A stretch of DNA of 64,000 nucleotides from Bacteroidales bacterium. GTDB lineage: Bacteria > Bacteroidota > Bacteroidia > Bacteroidales > P3. Below the pieces are notes generated by a model. That model had not been told where the DNA came from and searched no databases. It was given only the letters and a program-made list of their open reading frames with translations. Both the position numbers and the translations under genes were made by a program. Location of the stretch: positions 211,052 to 275,051 of the forward strand of contig JAFTFL010000002.1 of assembly GCA_017449525.1 (NCBI GenBank), written 5' to 3'. Numbering within the stretch: the first letter of the stretch is position 1; every line of letters starts with the position of its first letter. Shown here piece after piece: positions 10,332-19,608 of the stretch.

Positions 10332-11324
10332 TTAATCGCGCCTGTAGTGTGGGTGGTAGGTCTCCAAAGTAGCGCGTAGATATTGGCGCGACAGGTGAGT
10401 ATAGATTTCGGTGGTGGAGATACTTTCGTGTCCGAGCATTTCCTGTACAGCGCGCAGGTCAGCACCATTCTCCACCAGTTCCGTAGCGAAACTGTGGCGC
10501 AGGCTGTGGGGCGAGATATGCTTGTTGATGCCCGCATCCTGTACGGCCTGTTTGAGGAATTTGAAGATGAACATGCGCGTCAAGTGATGGCCGCGACGGC
10601 TTAGGAACACGTAGCTCTCCTCGCCATGCTGAGGAGTTATTTGCGAACGCACCTGCACTATGTAGTCGGTGAGCAACGTGAGGGCATGCTGGTTGATAGG
10701 GACCCAGCGCACCTTGTTGCCCTTGCCCCGTATCATGAGGCATTCTTCTGTGTCATAGATGTCGTTCAGCATGAGGTCGGTCAGCTCGGACACGCGCAGT
10801 CCACAGCCATACATAACCTCTATAATGGCGTAGTTCCGGAAGTGGTCTGGACGGGTGCGGTCGAGCGTGGCCTGCATGCGACTGATCTCTTCGTCGGTCA
10901 ACACATCGGGTAGATGCCTGCTGATGCGAGGCATCTCCACCATTTCAGCCGGGTTGTCGGCCATCTCATCGCCCAGCACCAGCATACGGAAAAAGGTGCG
11001 TAGACCAGAGAGGATGCGACACTGGGTAGTGATGGCTACGTGCTGTTCGTTCATGTTAACGAGCAGCAGGCGCAACGTCTCGGCCGTTACATCCGTAGGC
11101 TCGACACTCATTATTGAAGCGAACCGAGCCAGATGCTGTACATCGTGCATGTAAGCATCCACACTGTTGGCTGACAGTTGCCGTTCTAAAAGAAGATATT
11201 CTTTGAAATCGCGCACATATTGCTGCCAAGTCGGGGTGTAGAAATCCTCTTGTGAAAAAGTGGCATTATTCTGGCCTTCAGCAGTTGGCTGATGCGCACC
11301 GTGTGCACTATTGGTGTCCTCCAT
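10332..11324 (-). CDS. Tyrosine recombinase, XerD type
   Basis: Starting at 11324 (MEDTNSAHG) this is 330 residues. The first 30 or so are a non-conserved extension before the SAM-like core-binding domain (QYVRDFKEYLLLERQLSANS). The catalytic domain shows the conserved Arg (CGLRVSELTDL), the HxxR motif (HSLRHSFATEL), the second His (LGHESISTTE) and the Tyr nucleophile (TEIYTHLSRQ). Xer recombinases resolve chromosome dimers at dif, and the length and single-gene setting fit a housekeeping XerD. An extended start at 11381 is unlikely, because a -7 box sits at 11333-11340. That box makes the message nearly leaderless. Confidence 0.88.
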   Translation of the reverse strand: MEDTNSAHGAHQPTAEGQNNATFSQEDFYTPTWQQYVRDFKEYLLLERQLSANSVDAYMHDVQHLARFASIMSVEPTDVTAETLRLLLVNMNEQHVAITTQCRILSGLRTFFRMLVLGDEMADNPAEMVEMPRISRHLPDVLTDEEISRMQATLDRTRPDHFRNYAIIEVMYGCGLRVSELTDLMLNDIYDTEECLMIRGKGNKVRWVPINQHALTLLTDYIVQVRSQITPQHGEESYVFLSRRGHHLTRMFIFKFLKQAVQDAGINKHISPHSLRHSFATELVENGADLRAVQEMLGHESISTTEIYTHLSRQYLRATLETYHPHYRRD

Positions 11325-11332
11325 TGTGCATG

Positions 11333-11340
11333 CAAAGGTA
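11333..11340 (-). promoter_or_regulatory. -7 box of the xerD-like gene
   Basis: The minus strand reads TACCTTTGCA. The predicted transcription start is only a few bases before the ATG at 11324, which decides the start codon and suggests a leaderless message. Confidence 0.6.
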
Positions 11341-11595
11341 AGAAATAATGTGTAGATAGCCATCGCGGTAGCATGAACCATGCAATGAAATCAGTCCCTC
11401 GTGGAGTACAAAAGGCTGATGCTGTGCAGCACAACGGGATTTTGCATTGCCTCAGAGGAAAAACTACCCAGCCGTGGGGCAGCAGTATCGTCGTTGTGGC
11501 CGACTGCCGTAGTATCTCAACCAGTGTGCCCTAAGTGTTGAACTAACGGTGTCTAAACTTTTTAGTCGTAGAGGTGTTATCCCGAAAAAAACATG

Positions 11596-11603
11596 TATCT
11601 TTG
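11596..11603 (+). promoter_or_regulatory. -7 box of gapA
   Basis: TATCTTTGC lies 58 bp before the gapA start codon. No good TTTG -33 element is visible at the expected spacing. The remaining gap back to 11340 shows nothing else that I can identify. Confidence 0.65.
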
Positions 11604-11660
11604 CCGAACAGAACTAAAACATATTTCATACACAAACAATTAAATCACACGTAGATAAAG

Positions 11661-12668
11661 ATGGCAAAAGTAGCAATCAACGGCTTTGGCCGTATCGGGA
11701 GAATGTCATTCCGCGCCATGTTGGCTCACCCAGAGTTAGAGGTAGTAGCAATCAATGACCTTACGGATGCTGCCACGCTGGCGTATCTGTTCAAGTATGA
11801 CTCGGTGCACGCAAACTTCGATGGTGAAGTGCATGCTGAGGGTGATTGCATTGTTGTCAACGGTAAGAAAGTGCGCATCTATGCAGAACGCGATCCGCAG
11901 AACCTGCCCTGGGGCGAGCTCGGTGTTGACATCGTGGTAGAGAGCACGGGCCTGTTCAAGAAGCGTGAGCAGATGATGAAGCACATCAATGCAGGTGCTA
12001 AGAAAGTTATCCTCACTGTGCCTGCATCGAAGAAAGAAGATGTGGATGCCACGGTAGTGCTGGGCGTGAACGACAACGTACTGACCAAGGATGTACAACT
12101 TGTGTCGAATGCAAGTTGTACCACCAACTGCCTTGCTCCTGTAGCAAAGGTACTGAATGACAAGTTTGGCATACGTCGTGGTTTGATGAACACGGTGCAC
12201 AGCTACACCAACGACCAAAAGATTTTGGATCAGCCGCACAGCGACCTGCGTCGTGCTCGTGCTGCCGCTGTTTCGATAATCCCCACCAGCAGTGGTGCCG
12301 CTAAGGCAGTGGGATTGGTGATACCGGAGTTGCTTGGCAAACTGGACGGCTTTGCTATGCGCGTACCTACACCTGACGGCTCGGTGGTGGACTTGACTGC
12401 CGAATTGGAGCGTAGCGTTACGAAAGAAGAAATCAACGCCGCCATAAAGGAGGCTGCTGAGGGCGCTATGAAGGGCATACTGGAATACTGCGAAGATCCT
12501 ATTGTGAGCCATGATATCATAGACAACACCCACAGTTCCATCTTCGACAGCCTGCTGACTCAAGTAATGGGTGGCAACTTCGTGAAGGTTGTATCGTGGT
12601 ACGACAACGAGAAGGGCTACAGCACTCGTATTGGCGACCTGACTGCCAAGATGGCCACACTGCTGTAA
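11661..12668 (+). CDS. gapA: Glyceraldehyde-3-phosphate dehydrogenase
   Basis: This 335-residue enzyme oxidises glyceraldehyde-3-phosphate to 1,3-bisphosphoglycerate in glycolysis, using NAD. The N-terminal Rossmann fold begins AKVAINGFGRIGRMSFRAM. The catalytic cysteine is C153 in SNASCTTNCLAP. The C-terminal signature NFVKVVSWYDNEKGYSTRI is complete. The length is normal for the family. It has its own promoter and terminator, so it is probably transcribed alone. Confidence 0.98.
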   Translation: MAKVAINGFGRIGRMSFRAMLAHPELEVVAINDLTDAATLAYLFKYDSVHANFDGEVHAEGDCIVVNGKKVRIYAERDPQNLPWGELGVDIVVESTGLFKKREQMMKHINAGAKKVILTVPASKKEDVDATVVLGVNDNVLTKDVQLVSNASCTTNCLAPVAKVLNDKFGIRRGLMNTVHSYTNDQKILDQPHSDLRRARAAAVSIIPTSSGAAKAVGLVIPELLGKLDGFAMRVPTPDGSVVDLTAELERSVTKEEINAAIKEAAEGAMKGILEYCEDPIVSHDIIDNTHSSIFDSLLTQVMGGNFVKVVSWYDNEKGYSTRIGDLTAKMATLL

Positions 12669-12707
12669 GACGTCGGACACAACAACGATAATTAACATTT
12701 CGAACAG

Positions 12708-12750
12708 AGCAGGACGATGACTATTTGCGTAGTCGTCGTCTTGCTGTTTT
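12708..12750 (+). terminator. gapA terminator
   Basis: A 16-bp stem with two wobble pairs joins 12708-12723 and 12730-12745 around the loop TTTGCG. GTTTTAG follows. Confidence 0.75.
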
Positions 12751-12783
12751 AGATGTATATATTAAATATAGGTGTATTGAATT

Positions 12784-13683
12784 ATGAACAGAGGTGTTTA
12801 TTCCTGGATGGTTGGACTGCTGATTGCCATTTTATGCTGGGCATGTGGCAATGGATTGCAGACCTCTACCCTGCCCGTTGACAGCACATTGGTCTTCGTG
12901 GACGACTATGGACAAGAAAGTACTGTGCCAGCTTATCCCCAACGCATCGTCAGTGCCTCACCCGCCATCACAGAGATAATCTATGCATTGGGAGCAGAAG
13001 ACAGGCTGGTGGGGAGAACAGATTTCTGCTCCTACCCTCCTCAGTGTAAAACGGTGGAGAGTATTGGCGGTATCAGCAACCTGAACGTGGAGAAAATTCT
13101 GTCGCTTCGACCCGATGTGGTGCTGTGCGGCAGCATGATACCCCAGAACAGTGTGCAGTTGTGTGCCCAGATGGGGGTGCCGATGGTCTGTGTGATTGAG
13201 CAGCCCCATTTTGACAGTTTGTACAGCAATATAGCAAAGATTGGACGTTTGGTGGGATGCACTGCGCGTGCCGATTCGCTCAACAAGGTGTTGCGCCAAC
13301 GCATCGCAGTGGTTTCGCAATCTATTGATACCACATTGCCTCGCCCGTCGGTCTACTATGTAGTGGGGTTTGGTGCAGGTGGAAACTTCACTGCTGGAGG
13401 CAATACCTTTATCAACGACATCATCCGCATGGCTGGTGGTCGCAATGTGGCCGAGAATGTAACGGGATGGAGCTATAGCCTGGAAGCACTGTTTGATGCC
13501 GACCCCGACTACATCCTAATACGAGGAGAGGACAGTGCAGCCTTCTGCTCTTCAAAACCCTATTCTTCGCTTCGAGCAGTGCAGCAGCATCATCTGGTGC
13601 CTCTTGCTAATGGAATTCTCGACCTACAGGTGCCACGCAATATAGACTTTGTAGAGCAGCTCTACGGGGCCATCCATCCGTAG
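12784..13683 (+). CDS. Periplasmic binding lipoprotein of a cobalamin / Fe-siderophore type ABC transporter
   Basis: This is a 299-residue lipoprotein. The signal peptide ends with LCWACGNG, and the acylated cysteine is residue 21. The fold is the class III (BtuF/FhuD) binding protein: VPAYPQRIVSASPAITEIIYALGAEDRLVG in the first lobe and VEKILSLRPDVVL, a typical BtuF motif. A second lobe is VYYVVGFGAGGNFTAGGNTFINDII. It probably delivers cobalamin or a siderophore to an inner-membrane permease. No permease or ATPase genes are adjacent, so the substrate is inferred from family only. Confidence 0.82.
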   Translation: MNRGVYSWMVGLLIAILCWACGNGLQTSTLPVDSTLVFVDDYGQESTVPAYPQRIVSASPAITEIIYALGAEDRLVGRTDFCSYPPQCKTVESIGGISNLNVEKILSLRPDVVLCGSMIPQNSVQLCAQMGVPMVCVIEQPHFDSLYSNIAKIGRLVGCTARADSLNKVLRQRIAVVSQSIDTTLPRPSVYYVVGFGAGGNFTAGGNTFINDIIRMAGGRNVAENVTGWSYSLEALFDADPDYILIRGEDSAAFCSSKPYSSLRAVQQHHLVPLANGILDLQVPRNIDFVEQLYGAIHP

Positions 13684-13776
13684 CGAAGACTTGGGGAAAC
13701 GCTCGCGTTGGGAGAAAAGACTACGCAGCGAAGACATGGGGTGGTACCCTTGTTTGAGAAATGAATGAAAAATAGA

Positions 13777-13818
13777 GAGGGGTTGCGCTGGCAGAAGCCA
13801 GTGCAACCCCTCGCATTT
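13777..13818. terminator. Bidirectional terminator between the binding-protein gene and pruA
   Basis: A 16-bp stem with one G-T pair joins 13777-13792 and 13797-13812 around the loop AGAA. It has A/T-rich flanks on both sides and lies between two convergent genes. Confidence 0.8.
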
Positions 13819-13837
13819 TCACACAGTTTAAATAGAC

Positions 13838-15472
13838 CTATTCAGCAGAACTGATGAAGGGGTACTTGTAGTCCGAGGCTGGGTCAAAAGTCTCTTTGAT
13901 CGCCTGCGGACTGGTCCAACGTATCAGGTTCAAGTACGAACCGGCTTTGTCGTTGGTGCCGCTGGCTCGTGCCCCACCGAAGGGCTGCTGACCAACCACA
14001 GCTCCCGTAGGTTTGTCGTTGTAATAAATATTGCCAGCTGCATATTTCAGCATGTCGGCACCCTTGCGCAATGCCTTGCGACATGTAGCAAAGATGGCTC
14101 CAGTAAGTGCATAGGGCGAAGTGCTGTCGCACAGACGAAGGGTGGCTTCGTATTCATCGTCGGGGTAGACATAGACAGTGATGATGGGTCCAAAGATTTC
14201 TTCACACATGGACTTGTAGTCGGGTTTTTTAGCCAAAATAACGGTGGGCTCGATGAACCAGCCTTGACTCTTGTCACCATGACCGCCGAAGACAATTTCG
14301 GCATCTGCACTGTTACGAGCATGGTCAAGGTAGCGCATGCAGTTATCGAACGAAGCCTCATCAATCACCGCATTCACGAAAGCGGAGAAGTCGCGCACGT
14401 CTCCCACTTTGATTTCACTGAGCATTTCACCCACGATGCGTTTTACCTCTGGCCACATGGACTGCGGGATGTAGGCACGGCTTGCAGCTGAGCACTTCTG
14501 ACCCTGAAATTCAAAGGCACCACGCACGATAGCTGTTGCTACCTGGTGCGCATCGGCAGAACTGTGGGCAAAGATGAAGTCCTTACCACCCGTCTCACCG
14601 ACAATCTTGGGGTAGGTGCGGTACGAAGCAATGTTGTCTCCAATCTTTTTCCAGAAGTTGTTGAAGGTGGCAGTGCTTCCAGTGAAGTGCACGCCAGCCA
14701 AGTTCGCATCGGCAAAGGCCACATCACCAATGAGAGCACCACTGCCAGGCAAGAAGTTGATTACGCCGTCTGGCAGACCTGCCTCTTTGTAAATCTTCAT
14801 CAGCAGGTAATTGCTAAGTAGTGCCGTGGAAGATGGTTTCCAAAGACACACGTTGCCCATCAGTACGGGCGACAGGCATAGATTACTGGCGATGGAGGTG
14901 AAGTTGAACGGGGTGATGGCGAGCACAAACCCTTCAAGAGGGCGATAGGTTACGTAATTCAACGTGCCCTTGTCGGAGCAAGGTTGGTCGCTATAGATTT
15001 GCGAAGCATAATGCACATTGTAGCGCAAAAAGTCCACCAACTCGCAAGCCGAATCAATCTCTGCTTGCATGGTGGTTTTGCCTTGCCCCAACATCGTGGC
15101 TGCATTAATGAGGTAGCGATACTTCCCACTCACAAGTGTGGCTATTTTCATCATGACGCTGGCACGGTCTATCCACGGTGTCGATGCCCACTCTTCGTGC
15201 GCCTTCATGGCGGCTGCAATAGCGGCTCGAACATCTTCCTCTCGAACTTTATGGTAGCGGGCGAGAATATGATCCTTTTCAGTCGGCATAACCACGGTGC
15301 CCATATTGCCCGAACGAACCTCCTGGCCACCAATAATGGCAGGTATATCGGTTACGATGTTATACAACTCGTCGAGCGCAGCGCGGATTTTCTTGCGCTC
15401 ATCACTGCCTGGTTTATAGCCCAGCACAGGTTCGTTCTCTGGCTTCGGGAATGAGAAAATGGTGTTGTTCAT
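13838..15472 (-). CDS. pruA: L-glutamate gamma-semialdehyde (1-pyrroline-5-carboxylate) dehydrogenase
   Basis: This 544-residue aldehyde dehydrogenase oxidises glutamate semialdehyde to glutamate, the second step of proline breakdown. The family features are LEGFVLAITPFNFTSIASNL, the NAD-binding FTGSTATFNNFWKKIG, and GETGGKDFIF with the general base. The catalytic cysteine is in FEFQGQKCSAASRAYIP. The C-terminal part has TGAVVGQQPFGGARASGTNDKAGS, typical of the P5C group. It stands alone, without the PutA proline dehydrogenase domain. Confidence 0.95.
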   Translation of the reverse strand: MNNTIFSFPKPENEPVLGYKPGSDERKKIRAALDELYNIVTDIPAIIGGQEVRSGNMGTVVMPTEKDHILARYHKVREEDVRAAIAAAMKAHEEWASTPWIDRASVMMKIATLVSGKYRYLINAATMLGQGKTTMQAEIDSACELVDFLRYNVHYASQIYSDQPCSDKGTLNYVTYRPLEGFVLAITPFNFTSIASNLCLSPVLMGNVCLWKPSSTALLSNYLLMKIYKEAGLPDGVINFLPGSGALIGDVAFADANLAGVHFTGSTATFNNFWKKIGDNIASYRTYPKIVGETGGKDFIFAHSSADAHQVATAIVRGAFEFQGQKCSAASRAYIPQSMWPEVKRIVGEMLSEIKVGDVRDFSAFVNAVIDEASFDNCMRYLDHARNSADAEIVFGGHGDKSQGWFIEPTVILAKKPDYKSMCEEIFGPIITVYVYPDDEYEATLRLCDSTSPYALTGAIFATCRKALRKGADMLKYAAGNIYYNDKPTGAVVGQQPFGGARASGTNDKAGSYLNLIRWTSPQAIKETFDPASDYKYPFISSAE

Positions 15473-15565
15473 AATGGTATATTTATAAGGTAAAATTCAT
15501 AGGAAGACGACATGTTCTTTTCTTGGGTCGAACGGGATTCATATTGGTGTCCTTCTATCAAAGTG

Positions 15566-15573
15566 CAAAGATA
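15566..15573 (-). promoter_or_regulatory. -7 box of pruA
   Basis: The minus strand reads TATCTTTGCAC, about 95 bp before the pruA start. It is back to back with the plus-strand box at 15603-15610. Confidence 0.6.
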
Positions 15574-15602
15574 CAAATTTTCTGTATATTAAAAGAAAAG
15601 CG

Positions 15603-15610
15603 TATCTTTG
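15603..15610 (+). promoter_or_regulatory. -7 box of the 15689 lipoprotein gene
   Basis: TATCTTTGCAC lies 79 bp upstream of the start codon, in a divergent pair with the pruA promoter. Confidence 0.65.
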
Positions 15611-15688
15611 CACCAATTCTTCAACAGTAAAGAGAATGTACTAAGAAGTTGTAATATAATTCACAATAACAATTAAACAAATTGACCG

Positions 15689-16132
15689 ATGAAAAGATTC
15701 AGTGTTATTTTGATGTGCTTCGTGGCCATAGCACTGGGCTCATGTGGTAGCTCAAGCGGTGTCGCCAACACTAACCCTGTGGCCGTAACGGCAGGAACGG
15801 GTTGCGCCCAGGCTCTCATTGGACTATACAACAGCTACAAGGCAAATGGTAACAAACTTGACCTCACCAATGCGTCCAACATCACGAACGCACTCGCGGT
15901 GGCAGGTGCGTATAGTAATTTGAAAAGCAACAAAGAGGATGCTACCTACAAGAAGTCTTTCACCAACGGCATGGTCGCTGGCGGGAAAGGTCTGATTACA
16001 ACTGCTGGAGCCTCCACACTCTTAAATACCCTGCTTTCCTCAACAGGATTGGAAGGTCTTAATACCAGTAATATTTCCCAGAAGGCGGAGACCGTAACCT
16101 CTATCATCACACTCCTTAATGCATTGAAGTAA
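15689..16132 (+). CDS. Small exported lipoprotein, unknown function
   Basis: The product is 147 residues with a lipobox ending in cysteine 19 (AIALGSCGSSSG). The mature part is rich in Asn, Thr, Ala and Ser (ITNALAVAGAYSNLKSN; GGKGLITTAGASTLLNTLL). I recognise no domain. It has its own promoter and a strong terminator, so it is probably a free-standing, well-transcribed gene. Low-complexity helical lipoproteins of this size are common in Bacteroidales. Confidence 0.75.
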   Translation: MKRFSVILMCFVAIALGSCGSSSGVANTNPVAVTAGTGCAQALIGLYNSYKANGNKLDLTNASNITNALAVAGAYSNLKSNKEDATYKKSFTNGMVAGGKGLITTAGASTLLNTLLSSTGLEGLNTSNISQKAETVTSIITLLNALK

Positions 16133-16193
16133 GGAGTTTCTCTTATAAATGTAAAGAGTTCTACAATAGTTAGTATTCTGCATTTAATTTATC

Positions 16194-16231
16194 AGAGAGG
16201 GGTGAGCAAATGTTCACTCCTCTCTTTTTAT
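16194..16231 (+). terminator. Terminator of the 15689 lipoprotein gene
   Basis: A 12-bp stem with one G-T pair (AGAGAGGGGTGA at 16194-16205 with 16214-16225) is followed by TTTTTATTAT. Confidence 0.85.
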
Positions 16232-16280
16232 TATCAGCACGAAATGTACCCCATTCCTTTTACACGCATATCTGCGCTTT

Positions 16281-16400
16281 TTTACGTATGTAGATTATTT
16301 TCTGTTTACATGTGTAGTTGTTCTGAACTACGTGCGTAAATCATTCTGCTTACCAGTGTAGACATTCTGAAATATCCGCGTAGAATGTTTTCTTGTACGA
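16281..16400. repeat. Degenerate tandem repeat, period about 22 bp
   Basis: A motif of the form ACnnGTGTAGAnnATTCTG recurs five times. The TGTAG-like cores begin at 16289, 16313, 16335, 16357 and 16379, so the spacing is 24, 22, 22 and 22 bp. It lies in a 460-bp gap between a terminator and the promoter at 16495-16525. A minus-strand frame stays open across part of it but shows no known protein. Confidence 0.6.
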
Positions 16401-16494
16401 CCGAGTGAGGTAACTTCTCAAGGGAATATTCCGATTTGTTTTTCTGAAAATACCATATGCACATGGCGGATGATAAAGAAAAAGTGTTCACTAC

Positions 16495-16525
16495 TTGCAA
16501 AAATACAGAAAACTGTTTATCTTTG
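16495..16525 (+). promoter_or_regulatory. Promoter of the 16594-19280 operon
   Basis: TTG at 16495-16497, in CTTG, is separated by 20 bp from TATCTTTG at 16518-16525. The first start codon is at 16594. Confidence 0.7.
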
Positions 16526-16593
16526 GGGCGTTTTATAGTACCCCGATTATTCACAAATACGCTATATCATAGAAACATAAATACATTTTCAGT

Positions 16594-17985
16594 ATGAACC
16601 GTCCTTTAATTTTTTTTGCATTATGCTGCCTATGGTTTGGTAACAATCTATTGATTGCCCAAACGACACAATTGGAAAGTCTGTACTTTCACAAAGAATA
16701 TCTAACAGACGGTACAAACAATCTGATTCGAGCCGACGAACGGGGAATGTATACGGGGTTTGGAATCTCGTACTTCGAATTGAATAACCGGGGCTACTTT
16801 GTACGTGTTAGCAAGGATTCCATTCAGGGTCTCTACGTTATCCCCGAGGGACATCATGTACGAGACTTTAGGGTGTATGGTGACGATGTGGTGTTCTGTG
16901 GGTACCGAGAAGCGTCTATCCGACCTATAGGACTATTAGGAACGTTTAAAACCAATGTCCTGTATGACCCCACTATACCTGATGGCATGGTGTATCATGC
17001 TGATACATCTACGGATTTGAACTGTTTCAGCCGCATTACCTGTTTTTACAACGCACACTCTGATGCCGAGGAGTTTGCTGCTATTGGCATTGCTTTGCTA
17101 TCAGGCATCGACCAATCTATACCTATTGTTGTTCACGGCATTATTGACAGCCTGCGACAGAACTCTGGTCAGTACATTCCTCATACAGCAATTATTCCAT
17201 CCAGTAGCAATGAGATATTTAATGACATTGTATCAACAGACAACTATGTAGCCATAGTGGGCAATCACCCCAATGGCTACTTTGTGCGCTATGCTACACA
17301 TACCGACCTCACGGAGGCTACCAATGTAATATTCAGCGATGAGTATTACTATGTAACCGACCCTGTAGACCCCATAAATGGCATGAGGCTATGTGCCACG
17401 CGCACAACAGGTGACGAAATCGCCATTGCAACTGCATATCATGGCGATGTTAAGCCCGAAAAGGCCTACCATGTACGTGTCCTCCAGGTGGAGACGGGCG
17501 AAACGAGATGCTTGCAACACGTGCAGCTGAAGGAAAAAGCCGAACCGACAGAGATTGCCTACCTCGCCGATAATAACAGTCTCGTTTTACTGGGTACATG
17601 TCCGCTATATGACATTAGTCTTTATAAGTCGTACTTCATTATCCTCAATCTGGACCAATGCGTGGATAATGCAGGAAACAAATATACTGCTGATGTCATT
17701 GATGCTGACGATATATATCAGTCCGTATGTAGCTACAATGGAAAATATTTTTTTGCGGCCAGTAGCATGTACTGGTTTGCGCAACGTGCAAATGAAGACA
17801 TTCAGCAAAGTTGCCTTGCCATCCGCACCACCAATGTTAAATGCCTTGACATAGAATCATACTACCCACAGTACGCCCCGTTATCCTTACACACCCCTGC
17901 ACTCTTTCACATATCGCACAGATCGTCATTGCATAACAACACGCCCTACATCTATGAGAAGTGTCGGATAAATCAACCGGAATAG
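16594..17985 (+). CDS. Exported protein of unknown function
   Basis: The product is 463 residues and starts with a clear signal peptide (MNRPLIFFALCCLWFGNNLLIAQ). The mature protein looks like a beta-rich, possibly propeller-like chain. It has repeated short segments such as DDVVFCGYREASIRPIG, NYVAIVGNHPNGYFV and NSLVLLGTCPLYDISLYKS. No T9SS tail is visible at the C-terminus. The T9SS-tailed gene 23 bp downstream is almost certainly in the same operon. A. surface or periplasmic location is inferred. I assign no enzyme function. Confidence 0.8.
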   Translation: MNRPLIFFALCCLWFGNNLLIAQTTQLESLYFHKEYLTDGTNNLIRADERGMYTGFGISYFELNNRGYFVRVSKDSIQGLYVIPEGHHVRDFRVYGDDVVFCGYREASIRPIGLLGTFKTNVLYDPTIPDGMVYHADTSTDLNCFSRITCFYNAHSDAEEFAAIGIALLSGIDQSIPIVVHGIIDSLRQNSGQYIPHTAIIPSSSNEIFNDIVSTDNYVAIVGNHPNGYFVRYATHTDLTEATNVIFSDEYYYVTDPVDPINGMRLCATRTTGDEIAIATAYHGDVKPEKAYHVRVLQVETGETRCLQHVQLKEKAEPTEIAYLADNNSLVLLGTCPLYDISLYKSYFIILNLDQCVDNAGNKYTADVIDADDIYQSVCSYNGKYFFAASSMYWFAQRANEDIQQSCLAIRTTNVKCLDIESYYPQYAPLSLHTPALFHISHRSSLHNNTPYIYEKCRINQPE

Positions 17986-18008
17986 TAACCTCAATATAAC
18001 AAAATATC

Positions 18009-19280
18009 ATGAAAACAATACGTATTATTTTACAGACATTAGCACTTTGCCTTTGCTTTCTCGGTGGCAGTGCGACTGCGCAGCAAGGAGACTCCCTCGT
18101 AGACTGGCGAGATGGGCTTTACAGATTACCTTACTACGGCGAATGCTATAGGTATTCTTCCTCTTGGGTGCCCAATGATCCACGTTATTCCATACAGGGG
18201 TCTGTATATTCCATGCAGCGCGATACCATATATGGCATTGCGGTAGCCATAAATAGCACCTGGTTTGGTTTCTACTTTGATACCACACAAATACCGTGGG
18301 GGGCGAGACTGTACTACATTGACTCGACGGGGCAGTTCTGCGAAGGGGAAACAATGGAAAAAAGAAGACTCACACCACGTAAAAAACTAATATTGTCCGA
18401 CACCGACTCCAACTGCATCATTACAGGAAACGATACAACCTGCTATGTGTACGAATTCTATTTCAGTAGCCCCTTTGTGGCCTACGACACCGTCATACCC
18501 TGTTGTTGGGGGTTCGGTGCAGGCACCAAGCCAGCAGCTATAGGCCCCTACGCCCGCAGAGATGAATCCTACTTGGTATACTTCAATAACGAACCATGGT
18601 GCGTAGATCCGGCATATTATCGGGCAAACCCTCGCGACGCAATAGAGACATTGACTGTTAGAACAATATCAGTACCAGTAAATGGGTTACCAGCCGTATT
18701 TCCCATTATGCGACCACTGCCAGCCGACACCATTCCCACATTAGACACAGTGCAGGGATTTCGACTCGTAACCAAAACTTCCACTACAGCTGCCTTCACT
18801 TGGGACAATGCGGCCAACTATGAGTCGACTCAACTCTATGTGGAACGAGCCGACGGCTCATCGCGCTTCTCGGTGCAGAGCGACTCGGGCTCGGTAGTTA
18901 TTACCCACTTAGAGACAGGCCTTTACACCGCACGTATCCGCGGCCGAATACACCACACCTGCCAGTATCACGACCAGGAGGTGTACAGCGAATGGAGCAG
19001 TCCTCTGGCTTTCGAAATCACCACCAACAGCATGCAACAGCCCAATACCACGCCCTTGCTCGTTGCCCCAAATCCCACTTCGGGACGTACTACCGTTACA
19101 GCACCTCAACCCATACGTCAACTCACTATCACCAACCTGCAGGGCCAGAAAATGCTTCGTTTGGAGCCCCAGTACCCCATCGTTCAGATTGACACCTCGC
19201 ATTGGCCAGCCGAAGTCTACCTCATCCGCGCTGACCTCCTCGACGGCATTTCCACTACCGCACGGCTCGTCGTGCAATGA
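18009..19280 (+). CDS. Secreted protein with T9SS type A sorting domain
   Basis: This is 423 residues with signal peptide MKTIRIILQTLALCLCFLGGSATAQ. The central part has aromatic-rich beta segments and a fibronectin type III-like module near residues 250-340 (FRLVTKTSTTAAFTWDNAANY to YTARIRGRIHHT). The C-terminal 75 residues are a type A sorting domain (VAPNPTSGRTTVTAPQPIRQ, LTITNLQGQKMLRL, WPAEVYLIRADLLDG). It should be exported through the type IX system and anchored on the cell surface. It is co-transcribed with the preceding exported protein. Confidence 0.87.
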   Translation: MKTIRIILQTLALCLCFLGGSATAQQGDSLVDWRDGLYRLPYYGECYRYSSSWVPNDPRYSIQGSVYSMQRDTIYGIAVAINSTWFGFYFDTTQIPWGARLYYIDSTGQFCEGETMEKRRLTPRKKLILSDTDSNCIITGNDTTCYVYEFYFSSPFVAYDTVIPCCWGFGAGTKPAAIGPYARRDESYLVYFNNEPWCVDPAYYRANPRDAIETLTVRTISVPVNGLPAVFPIMRPLPADTIPTLDTVQGFRLVTKTSTTAAFTWDNAANYESTQLYVERADGSSRFSVQSDSGSVVITHLETGLYTARIRGRIHHTCQYHDQEVYSEWSSPLAFEITTNSMQQPNTTPLLVAPNPTSGRTTVTAPQPIRQLTITNLQGQKMLRLEPQYPIVQIDTSHWPAEVYLIRADLLDGISTTARLVVQ

Positions 19281-19349
19281 CACAGGTTGACAAGTAGTAT
19301 CCCCAATCGTTCATTAGACGGGTCGGCACCATTCTATTATTTCCAAACT

Positions 19350-19571
19350 CTATACAAAAAACTCTCTTTGCTCAGCCAAATATGGAGAACTATTCGCATC
19401 GTCATCAGAGGTGGTTGACTGCAGTTCAAAGGTGGCTTCGACAAAGGCCTCCATATCGCCCAGTGCATCAAAAGAAGAGTACTGAGCTGCACGTGTCATA
19501 AGGCTCATAGGAGGATGCTTAGCCGAGCGATGGCGCGGTAGATTAATGATGTCGTCGTAATTGTCTTCCAT
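19350..19571 (-). CDS. YolD-like small protein
   Basis: The 73-residue product carries the YolD-type motif KHPPMSLMTRAAQYSSFDAL, which corresponds to the family's RAAQFAPFAAL. It lies 37 bp downstream of a Y-family polymerase gene. In Bacillus and in many Bacteroidetes a YolD-like gene pairs with a UvrX/UmuC-type polymerase, and it may act as an accessory factor in place of UmuD. The gene order here is polymerase first, the reverse of Bacillus. Assignment is from motif and context. Confidence 0.7.
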   Translation of the reverse strand: MEDNYDDIINLPRHRSAKHPPMSLMTRAAQYSSFDALGDMEAFVEATFELQSTTSDDDANSSPYLAEQREFFV

Positions 19572-19608
19572 GAGTGATGTTCTTCGTTTTATGAGCGATA
19601 GAGTCGAT

